Below are positions 51,510-61,975 of a DNA stretch of 64,000 bases, one piece after another. Where the stretch lies: contig JAODUO010001728.1 of the NCBI GenBank assembly GCA_025642075.2, positions 28,501-92,500 on the forward strand, written 5' to 3'. The notes beneath the pieces are model-generated. The model made no database searches. It was not told the DNA's origin and was given only the letters and a program-made list of their open reading frames with translations. Source of the stretch: Ridgeia piscesae (lineage: Eukaryota > Annelida > Polychaeta > Sabellida > Siboglinidae). Position 1 is the stretch's first letter; each line of letters begins with the position of its first letter. A program made the translations under genes and the position numbers.

Positions 51510-52624
51510 GTTGTGCATCAATAAAACCTGTTGTGGCCTGCATTAAGCCTACACCGCACTCGTACATCGGTGTTGTCGAGATTTTCGATTGTGCTTGGAT
51601 ATGTACCATTGTCATACCGGACGACGCAACATTTCCCGATAAGTGATTGATCAACATTGATGACGTAGCGCAATTGCAACGATTGTTTGTCTGGTGTTGA
51701 TGGTAATTTCTTCTTGATTTTGTTCGAGGAGATTCAGCTTGAAATACGTTTTCTTTCCTGACATTTGGTGACACGCTGGTATATTTTCCTGTACTTCTAT
51801 CCTTCTCTTCTCTTTTTTATGTGTGAGCCTAACCTTGTTTAGCTCCTTGTAACACCTCGCTCGGTCCCGTCTCACTTTGGTTTGGTGTATGCGAATGTAA
51901 CGTTTAAATGCGCTGGATTTCCACTTTCCCATTGATTGAATGTGTCTCTGACATACACAAGTCAGCTGCCGTGGTAGCAGCACCGTTACGAAGAATTTAT
52001 ATTTATATTTACTGGGGTCAAGTCCGCCCACCGGAGTGCGTCATTCAAAAACTGACTAAAATAGCTGCGGAAAACAGGGGACGCATTACAAAAGGCAAAT
52101 ATTGGGCCGTGGAATGGAACTGGAATATTCCCGAATTGCGAACGGGCCTGTACGGGACAAAACTTATTGTCTGTGCGCAAAATAGATAGTGTTTCATTTG
52201 AAATGACGTCAGACTAACATTACTGGTGAAGTGGAAACGTTGATTTTCGCCAACTGTGTGACAGATCCACTGCTAGAATGAACTGTGATTTCACCTATGC
52301 ACAACAAATGCATGGAATGCCAGGAGATACATTATCTGCAACATGAAGCGCAAGCAGTCGCAGGAGACTGTGTAACGTGTTGCGTGAAGGAGTGTCGGGT
52401 TTTCCCGCCAGCTTATGGGCTCCGTTAAAAAGTGTCTTAATTACGAAATGCTTCGTTGGATCAGGTTGAACAGACAACTTATGTATATATGACAGAGCAG
52501 ACATATATGTCAACGAAGTAGCCGGAGCATAGTTCTTGGACAGGCTTGCATTAAGCATGGTCAACATCACCGCCGCCAGGGAAGATTCGTTGCGGTAATC
52601 GCTGTTGGCCGCTGTTGAAACCAA
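51510..52624 (-). pseudogene. DIRS-like recombinase, copy in block D
   Basis: Minus frame 52624-52295 has LLNASLS-type start (MLTMLNASLSKNYAPATSLT), YMSALSYIHKLSVQPDPTKH and HKLAGKPDT. A later frame has GPIFAFCNASPVFRSYF. The frame 52031-51651 has HIQSMGKWKSSAFKRYIRIH, whose RYIR holds the expected catalytic tyrosine, then a basic linker (VRRDRARCYKELNKVRLTHK) and the SH3-like end shared with 31205-31640. It lacks ~43 codons present in copy C, but keeps the tyrosine region that is frameshifted there. Confidence 0.8.
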
Positions 52625-52983
52625 GGAGCATGCGTGTGACGAGGTACATGCGTTTCTGTCGTCATGCGTAATCTAGAATTCTGCAGTATAGGTAATTGGT
52701 ACCGTGGTTTGTAAGGCTTATGTTGTGTCGCTGACGTACTGCCTTAATCAGCACGACGTACAGCACGATCTCTATACCGAAGTCACGCAAAATACTCTTA
52801 GGTGAATGAAGGCAGGTATCGTAGATATTATGTAATGGCTTCATAACAAAGGACGTGTTTCCGAGAGAGTAACAAGATCGTAATTGCTATACATTCATCC
52901 AGCCTACGCTGACCAATAATCATTGAGCACATTGACATATGCAGACAAGTTGTAGAATCGTCGATCGTCGTCCGTAACCATGG
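52625..52983 (+). pseudogene. CR1-like LINE RT fragment
   Basis: Aligns at nucleotide level with 45470-45835 (GAATTCTGCAG, CTGCCTTAATCAGCACGACGT, GCAGACAAGTTGTAGA, GTCCGT-ACCATGG). No frame remains open. Confidence 0.6.
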
Positions 52984-53700
52984 CAATATCATTCACAACG
53001 TCGCAGTACTTAAACAGTCCTGGGGCGGCATCCGGGAATCTTTGGGTGTAGACTGCCTCAAACACTAGGAAGGCAGAGGTCCACTCATCAATAATGGAAA
53101 TATACAGCCCCTTTGTCTCAGGCAGCACAGAGGGAATCAGTTGGGAATCGCCAGAAGACACACATATGTGATGGGGTTGTGAAGGGCGAATATGGAGAAG
53201 ACCGTAGAACTCGACATATTTGTTCGCCCAAATGTTGCCTTTATGTTTTGTAGGCGCGTATAAAGTTAGAAGGCATTGGGAGGGGGTGGGGGTGTTGGAC
53301 GCCAGCTCACCCCGTTCGTATGCCAGTAACGAGCCATTGGCGCCTGCGCTCGCTGAGTTCATGGCAGCGGAGTTCGCGACCTGTGTACCGGCATAGCATC
53401 GCCCGATGGCGCAGGTACGGTGGGAAGTGTTACAGCGGGCGCCGTCGTAGCGGGCGTCTCCATGACGGGCGTGGTAAGAGCGGCGCTATCCTCCCGAAGG
53501 TGTCGAAACGCCGTCGTTGTGACGACGGTCACCAGGTGGGGGCGCTGCTGGACGGCCCCTGGACATCGTTCCGAGCAGCTGGCAAGTCATCCAGTCGTCC
53601 CGTAGCAGCAGAAGGGACGGGGCGATGTCGTCGAGAAGAGGCTGGTCGGACGTGGCACCTCCTGGAGGTTGGATATGCTTCCACCGTGGCATACTGCAAA
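52984..53700 (-). pseudogene. DIRS-like gag-like ORF
   Basis: Minus frame from 53362: IWANKYVEFYGLLHIRPSQP, CVSSGDSQLIPSVLPETKGL, DEWTSAFLVFEAVYTQRFPD and APGLFKYCDVVNDIA. The pattern W-x-NKYI-x-LL...I-x-W-x-AF-x-x-IY...P-x-LKY is the gag-like ORF of DIRS-type elements. Upstream to ~53700 a GC-rich, Pro/Ala-rich frame (RGRPAAPPPGDRRHNDGVST) probably is its disordered N-terminus. The ORF nominally ends at 52904, but the last ~25 codons come from the adjoining CR1 fragment. Confidence 0.7.
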
Positions 53701-53984
53701 ATGGTAATCAAACGGGCAGGAAAAGCATCCAAATGTAAAAAAACGACCAATGGGTAACGTCATCAACGACAATACATGCAACGAATCCCGGCCAACAGTA
53801 GAAATGAGGAAAACAGATGCAGCAGACATCCACAAGTACAATGTGTGGCCACAGCGTCAGAGCAGTAATACAACACACCATTGTGGGGCCAAAGCAGCAG
53901 ACCAGTAAAACACGTGGAGTCATGGCACCGGCATAATATCACGGGACCCCACAACAATAATTCCATATCCAATCCGGCTTAATT
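53701..53984. other. Possible 5' leader of the DIRS-like element
   Basis: No gene is evident. It lies upstream of the gag-like ORF and is still GC-richer than average. Confidence 0.3.
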
Positions 53985-54420
53985 GATCGTTATCGTCTGC
54001 TAAAGCAATATTAGTTGATTCATAATCGACTGGACTAGTGTAATTCAATCCTAAATATCATTGTCAAAAAACCTTATCTAAACTCCAACGTGTACATACT
54101 TGTACATCATTGTTTAGAACGCGTTATACCACAGTTTTTCAACATCACGACAGCTACGTAAGCAGTTACATTATTACCGTTGTATACTTAATTAAATTAA
54201 AATTAGCTACTGTTACATACCGTGCACTTTCTACTCTACAACCGACATACTTAGTTAATCTGCTACATTTCTCTAATATCGCTAGATACTTTAGACCACC
54301 CGGTTCCAACATTTTTTTCCCTAAAACTAAGCCGAATATTGGTATATGTGCTTTCACTGTGGCTGCGCCAACAATTATGGACTCAACCCCGTATTACGAT
54401 TAACTCTTCAGAAATACGAA
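53985..54420 (+). pseudogene. CR1-like LINE RT C-terminus
   Basis: Plus strand: LIHNRLD-x-CNSILNI, then in the frame 54110-54403 LKLATVTYRALSTLQPTYLV, NLLHFSNIARYFRPPGSN and GICAFTVAAPTIMDSTP. These match the KL-x-LTYKAL...QPSYL...SLRSS...R-FSVAAP-x-WNSLP block series with moderate divergence. Confidence 0.7.
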
Positions 54421-54539
54421 TAGTAAAAAACACATCAACGTATTTGTTTGAAATTGCTTTTCCATCATAACTTGTCCATGCTTATTCCACAATGTTTGCC
54501 TGTCCCGGTGTGTGACAGGCCAAATGATTTTGTTTCTTG

Positions 54540-55290
54540 CCACGTTTTGTGGATTCAAGCTCTATAGACCTGTTTACAATTATCATTGGTGTTATTACTT
54601 GAATCAATGTAGTCTTTAAGCCATGTGTCACTAACACATACAGTTGAGGCATGGTGTGTTGCTACAGTTACATGCAATTCGTCCACATTTACATTTAATA
54701 TGGGAAGGCAGATATCATTTGCGTATTTTGTCAGTTGTGGTATTCGAAACACAAAACCGTGTTGTTTCAGAGTTATCGGGTTCGTGAGTTTGATAAATGT
54801 CCATGGCCAGATATATTTTTCCAGTTCCCCGCACTGACGACGCAGCACATTATCGGAGTGTTTGAAGGTGGCATTGTTATTTTCACCGCATTTGGCACAC
54901 TTGCTCATCGACTGTTGAGTACGATGTTTGACCACAATCCACTTATTGTCAAGATTCACTGTTACGCTAGATGATCGGTCGTGGTTCGTTGAGTTCGACA
55001 CGTGTCGGTGTTGTTGTTGATGTTGGCTTTCTGGGAGAGAGATTCATCAAGATCTGCCAACTCCGCTCTCACATACCTGTCTGGAAAGCTGCGTCGTCGG
55101 CAGCCCCCTTTCGGAATGTGAAGTTTGCATCGTTGTCGATCAATGTGACGTCGACTTTGTTACACGCTTTCTTAATGTTAGCTTCTTGCGTACCTCCAAC
55201 GATGAATGTTTCGTCGATTGTTTCCGTTTTGTCTGTGTCATCGATCAACTGACCGACATCAACGAGACAGGCGCCTGATTTTCTCCGAAA
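54540..55290 (-). pseudogene. LINE ORF1-like region and start of endonuclease
   Basis: Minus strand from 55290: DDTDKTETIDETFIVGGTQE and RAELADLDESLSQKANINNN in two frames. Then the open frame 55001-54555 with KCAKCGENNNATFKHSDNVL (a CxxC pair) and, near its end, NVDELHVTVATHHASTVCVS followed by DTWLKDYIDSSN. The last part matches the beginning of an AP-endonuclease (V-x-ETWL). The element is 3'-truncated at about 54540. Confidence 0.55.
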
Positions 55291-55499
55291 CAGTATGGGG
55301 TTTCATGGGATGTTTTATGCACGCGCAGGTCTCATAGCAGGCTGTTTCCTACAAGCAGGGTCTATGCCTGCGGTCTCCCATCGGCGTCGGCATCGGCTCG
55401 GCGTCGGCGTTTGGACGCTTGCTTGTCGGTGTTATCTAACATCGCATACCTCGTATTTCTGGGCGCAGCTCACCGATCAAAGTGACAAGCTGATGGTTA

Positions 55500-55790
55500 G
55501 ATCGTTCGAGTTGGAATATGTTCAAATATATGGTTGGCTGAGAGAGTGTCTTTCGCATAACAAGTTAGAACACTTGCCAAAATATAAGAATATATCCTTT
55601 ACAGGAAGCGACAACGACTTGATAATCACGATGCGTTGTTATATGTTAAATAGTATATTAAAAGTTATATATGTGTGGCTCTTGGCGCCACCATCATGGT
55701 CAAACTGTATTTGGTTAGACCACTCTTGTATAATCCATATAAAGTGTCGATCTATTTCCTATATACATAATTACTAGACATGTATACACA
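55500..55790. repeat. Short copy of the block A/B LINE repeat
   Basis: Bases 55520-55700 (ATGGTTGGCTGAGAGAGTGT, TTGCCAAAATATAAGAA, CGCCACCATCATGGTCAA) match 7147-7312 and 38119-38284. Only this short part is present. Confidence 0.55.
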
Positions 55791-55864
55791 ATGTAGCATA
55801 TTACCATGTTAACATAGTCTGATCATAGACGTTACGAGCAAGTATGTGTCTCATTATTTAACAC

Positions 55865-58800
55865 GATTTAACAAGATTTAACAAGATTGCCACCTAGAGA
55901 TTCAACTCTGGATGGCAGGTGGACTAGGAAGCCATTTGGCTTATCAAGAGTCCAACCTATCTATCTAAGTATACCCCGCTCGTCTTAGGTATATGCCGAT
56001 TTTATTTTTAAATATATTAACACTACTAGCACCTACACAATCAGCTGATAATATGTTCCATTCTTTTACTGTTCTTTGTGAAAATGAATTTTTTTAAATT
56101 TTAATTACACTGCTTCTTTGCTAATGTAATTCCATGTCCTCTAGTCCTTCTCTCTTCCTTGACTGTGAAGAAAATATTTCTGTCAATATTTTCATACCCA
56201 TTCAATATTTTAAACACCTCAATCTGATCTCCTCTCAATCTTCTGGTTTCTAGTGTTGTTAAACCACATTCTTTAGACGCATTTCATAACTAATATTCCT
56301 GAGTTTTGGTATCATTTTGGTTGCTCACCTTTGTACTATATCTAGCATATCAATATCCTTCTTGCGATATGGCCTCCATGCTTGTATACAATATTATAAA
56401 TGAGGCCTAATTATTGTTTTATACAGCGGTATTATTAGTTCTTTTTCTTTGTACACTATATTTCGCCTAATTAATCGCTGCTGCAATTCCACACTGCTCT
56501 GATACCTTCATATCAGCACTAATAGTTAACCCTAAGTCCTTTTCCTTTAAGGTAGTATTTAGTACAGTACCACCCATTGTATATTGTGCATCTTCATTCC
56601 CATGTTCTGTGTGGAGGAACTTGCACTTTCCAAAATTAAACAGCATTTGCCACTTATCAGACCATTCTATCAACTTATTAAGATCTTCTTGTAAATGCTG
56701 TCTATCTGCATCACTTTTAATTTTCCTAAACACTTTTGTGTCGTCCGCAAACTTCAACACCTTGCTTGTTATGTCATCATCCAAATCATTGATATATATT
56801 AAGAATAAAATAGGTCCCAGTACTGATCCCTGCGATACTCTACTCCAGTTTGAAACCTCCCCATCAACTACTACTCTTTGTCTTCTATCAATAAGCCATT
56901 TTCTATCCAGTTGATCATACCATTTCCTATGCCATGGGCCTTTAGTTTAAGTAGTAGTCTTTGGTGTGGCACTTTGTCACAGGCTTTTTTTAAATCCAAA
57001 TAGATTATATCTACTGGTGATCCCTCATCTATCCACTTTGTGACATCTTCCAAAAAACATAACATATTTGTTAAGCATGACCTCGCTTTTAAAAACCCAT
57101 GTTGAGATGGGTTTATCAATTTATTTTTAACAAGAAGATCAACCAGGTGATCTTTAATTAGTCTTTCTAATAATTTGCAAATCACCGATGTTAAACTCAC
57201 TGGCCTATTGTTCTCTGACTTGTTTCTCGAACCTTTTTTAAATAATGGTATAATGTTTGCTTCTTTCTATTCTAACGGAACTATTCCCTCCTCTAATGAC
57301 AAATTGAACACTGTTGCAAGCGGTATGCTGATTTGTTGTACAATTTCCAATAGTAATTTGGGAGGAATCCCATCCACTCCAGGTGATTTATTATCCTTCA
57401 TATCTCTTGTTTTCATAGCTACCATTGTTGGGGGTACAATTAGTTGTCCTAAATAGTCAAACTCTCTCCCTTCGAACTTAGTCTCAGGTACTGGTAATAT
57501 ACTAATATCTTCCCTGGTAAACACCGAACTAAAGTACTCATTTAGGTTTTCTGCCATTAAGAATCCCTCTGTTATTATGTTTCCATCACTACCTTCTAGA
57601 GGACCGACCTTATCCTGAACTTTCTGTTTATTTCGAACATACGCATACAAACTCTTGCTGTCATGTTTTATATAAAAAGCTATTTTTTGTTCGTAGCTTC
57701 TCTTTGAATTTCTAATTTCAGCTGTAGCTTGATTAAGTGCTTCTTTATAAATGCTATAGTCTTCTTTACTTCCAGTATGTCTATATATCTTCCACATAAT
57801 TTGCTTGTACTTGATTTGTCTAATGGCTTCCTTCGATAAGTGTTTCTTCTTTGACCGTTTCCCCTGTTTTTTCAACGGGACAAATTTGTCAACGACGCAG
57901 TCAATTTCACTCTTTAAAATATTCCAGCATTCTGTTGCTGTCTTATTCTTCAGTGTTTTATTCCAGTCTATCTTTGCTATATATTCCCTCACGTCCTTAT
58001 ATCTTCCTTTGTGAACATTTGTCATGCACCTTATTTTTCTATTCCGTTCTCCCTTTACTTTGATGATAAAATGTATCTGGTTGTGATCACTACACCCCAG
58101 TGGCTCACATATCTTGACATTATCAACAAATTCCTTCTGTGAGCTCAATACTATGTCTAACACATTCTCGCCCCTGGTTGCTTCTAACACATGTTGAGAA
58201 AGGAAACTATCTTGAACTAAATTGAAAAACTCTTGATCCTCTCTCCCGGTACTCTGTAGAGATGTCCACTGTATATGCCCATGGTTAAAATCCCCCATAA
58301 TAATACAGTCCCGTTTACTCACTTCTTTGATAGCGTTATGTTTTTTTTCATTCTCTTCTATGCTTATGTTTGGACTCCGATACACTAACCCAACAGTTAA
58401 TATTGAGTTTCCTGTAACTATGTTACACCAGACAGCTTCTTCACATTCTGCTTCTTTTTCTAGTTTTATTTCATAAGCCTGGGTGGATTATTTAATATAT
58501 AAAATAACTCCGTTTCCCCTTCTTCCTAATCTATCTTTCTTAAACATTACATATCCTGTCATTCCTAATTCGCCTTCTGATATATTGGGGGTGGCCCAAT
58601 ATTCAGTTATACCTATTATGTGAGGGTCAATATCTTCTACCGTATTGTTTAGTTCATTTCTTTTGTTTACTAAGCTCCTTGCATTTAAACAAACACATTT
58701 ATAACCAAATTCCGTAGGGTTTTCCAGGCTGTTCTTTGCTGATTTCGTTTTGCTATCTTTATCTATGCCTCTAATATTTGGCTTCTCTGTGTATCCCCCC
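55865..58800 (-). pseudogene. CR1/jockey-type LINE, endonuclease plus RT, least decayed copy
   Basis: Minus strand. From ~58715: VCLNARSLVNKRNELNN, GITEYWATPNISEGELGMTG (endonuclease start), a stop at 58488-58490, then the frame to 57267 with IIMGDFNHGHIQWTSL, VLDIVLSSQKEFVDN and PLGCSDHNQIHF (catalytic DFNH and SDH), the linker, and KSPGVDGIPPKLLLEIVQQI. A TAG at 57267-57269 replaces the expected Trp. RT continues with NRPVSLTSVICKLLERL, QHGFLKARSCLTNMLCFLED and IIYLDLKKACDKVPHQRLLL. A single-base loss near 56897 shifts to the frame with GPILFLIYINDL and LKFADDTKVF. A stop lies at 56467, later blocks (TRRLRGDQIEVFKILNGYEN) follow, and the 3' end is at ~55865. It is 5'-truncated. Confidence 0.85.
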
Positions 58801-58879
58801 TGCGAAACTAAGTATTACAACAATAAACACGAAACAAGAACTAAATAGCTTGACGTGTCTCTGTATAAACAATTTTTTA

Positions 58880-60500
58880 AATGTAATAGTTGTAGACATA
58901 AGCATTATCAAATGTTTGCCAGAAGGAATGCGTTCAAAGAGACGGTTGGCTGTGTGTGTCTGTTCTGCACAACGCTCGTGGATTCTCGAGGGCTGTGACC
59001 ACGGTATACTGATTGTGTGGATGAAAACTCGCGCCCAGTAATTTTGGATGATCGGCGCTTCATCCGCATTTTCAATGTTGTTCTTCAGTGGTATCATAAA
59101 AATGACTACAATTAATGACTGTTTCACGGTGATATAATCATTTGTAAAGAGAGTAAACAGAAAAAGGGGATAGCACACAACCTTGTGGGCACCGGTAATC
59201 AGAGCACAAGGTTTAGAGATAATGATTCTGAATTTGTCAGAAAATGGTGGTAGTTATGGACACAGTGACACGTGGGAGGATGTTCATTCAACAGTGGAAG
59301 CTTATCAAACATTTTGAATGGGATGGGGTGTTGAATGCTGAGCTGAAGTCAATGAACAGGATCCTGGCAGAAGTGTCAGGAACTTCAAACTAAAACGACG
59401 GCATCGTCCACTGATAATAGTGCGGCCACTTTCATACAGACTGGAGTCAGTGTCAATGGTCGGTAGTCTTCAGACAGGATATGCTGCATTGATTTGGGAA
59501 TGGTTATTATCGTGCATATGTTTAACCATATCGAAATATGCAATGCTGGAGAAAGCAGTCAACGCAACTAATCAGAATGGAGGTCGAAATGCTATTAGGG
59601 CCCGATACGTTTCGTGTGCACTCTTTCTCGAAACAATTAATCATATGAAATTATTTAATTTTTGAAATGTAAAGGGTGTGGATTGATCGCTGCCTACATC
59701 AAGTGGGTGTTGTCGTTGTGAATTGTTTAGCTGTCCCAATAAATATTCTGTAGACATGTGTCAGATGACCATGGATATATTAATCAGTATAGTTAATGGC
59801 AGCCTGGTGTTCCATGTGCTGTGTAATGTATTGTCGACAAATATCGAACTGGTCCTCAAATTTACGTTTGTACTGGACCTTATTGACCATGTCATCGGAG
59901 TGAAAATAATTCATCTATCTGCCCCGACGAGAGGTTATGGACACAGTGACACGTGGGAGGATGCTCATTCAACAGTGGAAGCTTATCACACATTTTGAAT
60001 GGGATGGGGGTGTTGAATGCTGAGCTGAAGTCAATGAACAGGCAGAAGAGTCAGGCAGAAGTGTCAGGCTCCCTTGGACCTTATTGACCATGTCATTGGA
60101 GTGAAAATAATTCATCTATCTGCCCTGAGACGAGACGAGACGGCCGGGTCATCAGGGCATACCTGGCAGTGCAGACTCGGACATGCCAAACCACACACAA
60201 ATTATAGTCAGGAAATTACCAAGTTAATTGTTTTGACGGGAAACATGGATGCATTACTTGTAAGATAATATATTACTGTGATGTTTCATATATTTCGTTA
60301 TGGAATATATTGTCCATGGCGCCAATATTTTGCTGTTTTGTAAGAAAGTATCTTACTTTGGAGCATAGCATTTGTACGTTACACAATGTCTACCGATCAG
60401 TTACATATCTATTCAAGTATTGGTCGCATGTGGTATGGCTCAAATATTACATGTTCCGAAGTCAATTTCATACCACAATTATTTCCTATATAATATCTAA
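58880..60500 (-). pseudogene. Rex1/CR1-like LINE remnant with internal duplication
   Basis: Minus strand near 59500-59330: TIIPIPKSMQHILSEDYRPL, TLTPVCMKVAALLSVDDAVV and ILFIDFSSAFNT in shifted frames, matching RT blocks 1 to A. Bases 59260-59380 are repeated at 59930-60060, so part of the RT was duplicated. Around 58900-58940 the TGTTTGCCAGA-GGAA motif of blocks A/B recurs. Confidence 0.65.
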
Positions 60501-60769
60501 TTAAATTAAGTTATTAATATTATAATATTACTGGCAATATAAACGGACACTATTTGTCGAGATAAAGCATTGACGATGTCTCAAGGTTTCGTTTCCTGTA
60601 GATGAGTGTTGATAATGTTGGCAACACCGTTTTTGATAATGTGTTTGTTAGAGTCTCATCAGGTTTGCATAGCTTAGGCTAGTCGTTTTATGAAACTGTA
60701 ATTTTATGCGTCTATGGAGGCCCTTTCAATCGTTTCACAGGCGGGATTTCACACAGTCGACTTTAACCA

Positions 60770-60940
60770 TCATAATGTATTTTGTATTATAAAGCGTCAG
60801 TAAGAATTGTGGATGTGGTGCTACAGCAAATTAAGTGTGCTGTTAATCACAAATTAATTTATAATCTAAAACGTCATATTCCTACCAGATAAATACAAGG
60901 TATGCAAAATATAGGCAAATTGATATGTCACAGACACGCA
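60770..60940 (+). repeat. Possible LINE 3' end
   Basis: AAAGCGTCAGTAAGAATTGTGGATGTGGTGCT at 60790-60822 resembles the terminal stem-loop at 44700-44732 with its stem partly decayed. No coding part precedes it. Confidence 0.35.
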
Positions 60941-60969
60941 ATTGTAATATGGTTAGTTAGCTGTGGCAG

Positions 60970-61265
60970 TAAGCTCGCTTTGGCTTTTGGCTTCGCTAAG
61001 GGGTGTTTAGCTTCAGCATGTGTGTCAAGGATGTACGAATGCGGCCCACATGAAAAATAAATGCTTTAATATAAATATAACTTACGATAGTGATAACATA
61101 TTCAGTTAAAACAAATTTACATTTCTGCGTGCCACTTGTGTACTGATATGTGGTGTCATACCCGCTGAGGGCGTGCATGCCAAGCAGTTGCTGACACTCT
61201 GTTCTTAGGTCAGAGCTTATGGCTTTGGTATTCAGCAAAAAAGTATCCGATTTCAGACATCGCCG
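60970..61265 (-). pseudogene. GCDT-module remnant, copy 3
   Basis: Minus strand: SDTFLLNTKAISSDLRTECQ then QLLGMHALSGYDTTYQYTSG. Here the GCDT cysteine has become tyrosine (GYDT), and an 11-bp insertion sits just upstream. It adjoins R1 on one side. Confidence 0.6.
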
Positions 61266-61522
61266 CACAGCACTTGACCACTCTTTATCCACACGTACGC
61301 ATTATAAATATGTGGATACTTTGGCATATATGGCTGTAAAGGTAACACAATAATCCTTCTTTCAACACAGGAATATTATTACGTTGGTGTTGACAATATT
61401 TAACATCTAGAACAACTTTTCTGCCTAGAAAAAAATGTACTAAGGATTTCAAAAGTTTTAAATAATACTAATAATACAATCAATTTGTATAACGCACGAA
61501 TCAATATCATTGCTCCCAGGCG

Positions 61523-61581
<59 letters not shown>

Positions 61582-61768
61582 TAACCACTGACTTTAATAG
61601 TCGACGTGCTGCTGCATCAATAATTCTACTAGAAACTTAATCCATATCAAATAAACGTAAACATATCAATATATCACTGTGAACAAATGCATCAATTAGT
61701 TGGTACGTTAATGCAAAACTTGAATTGCGAAAGGTTACTTAAATGAGAGGCACGAATTGTTATCATAC

Positions 61769-61847
<79 letters not shown>

Positions 61848-61860
61848 TACTTTTTAGTTT
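61266..61860 (+). repeat. Dispersed repeat R1, third copy
   Basis: Bases 61270-61525 match 34190-34430 and 61590-61745 match 580-725. A TA core lies at 61527-61580 and a second TA tract at 61768-61846. Confidence 0.7.
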
Positions 61861-61887
61861 ACAATAATGGAAGAACATTACGATATC

Positions 61888-61974
<87 letters not shown>

Positions 61975-61975
61975 A
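61768..61975. repeat. (TA)n microsatellites
   Basis: Two long TA tracts, 61768-61846 and 61892-61975, separated by ~45 bp. The second directly abuts, and replaces the start of, the family-N gene. Confidence 0.95.

Larger units (their letters stand above)
47190..52640. repeat. Composite duplicated block D
   Basis: Partner of block C (27340-32640). It starts at GTGTGGTAGAGTTTCCA in both. It differs from C by the 50258-51240 segment and by a ~130-bp deletion in the recombinase near 52540. Confidence 0.85.

Noticed and set aside
52904..52983. C-terminal 25 codons of the gag-like ORF
   Set aside because: These bases align with a CR1-like fragment at ~45760-45835; the ORF simply reads through the junction.
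53320..53757. GC-rich plus-strand frames as a host exon or CpG island promoter
   Set aside because: The minus strand continues into the DIRS gag-like ORF, so the GC richness is better explained as its Pro/Ala-rich start.
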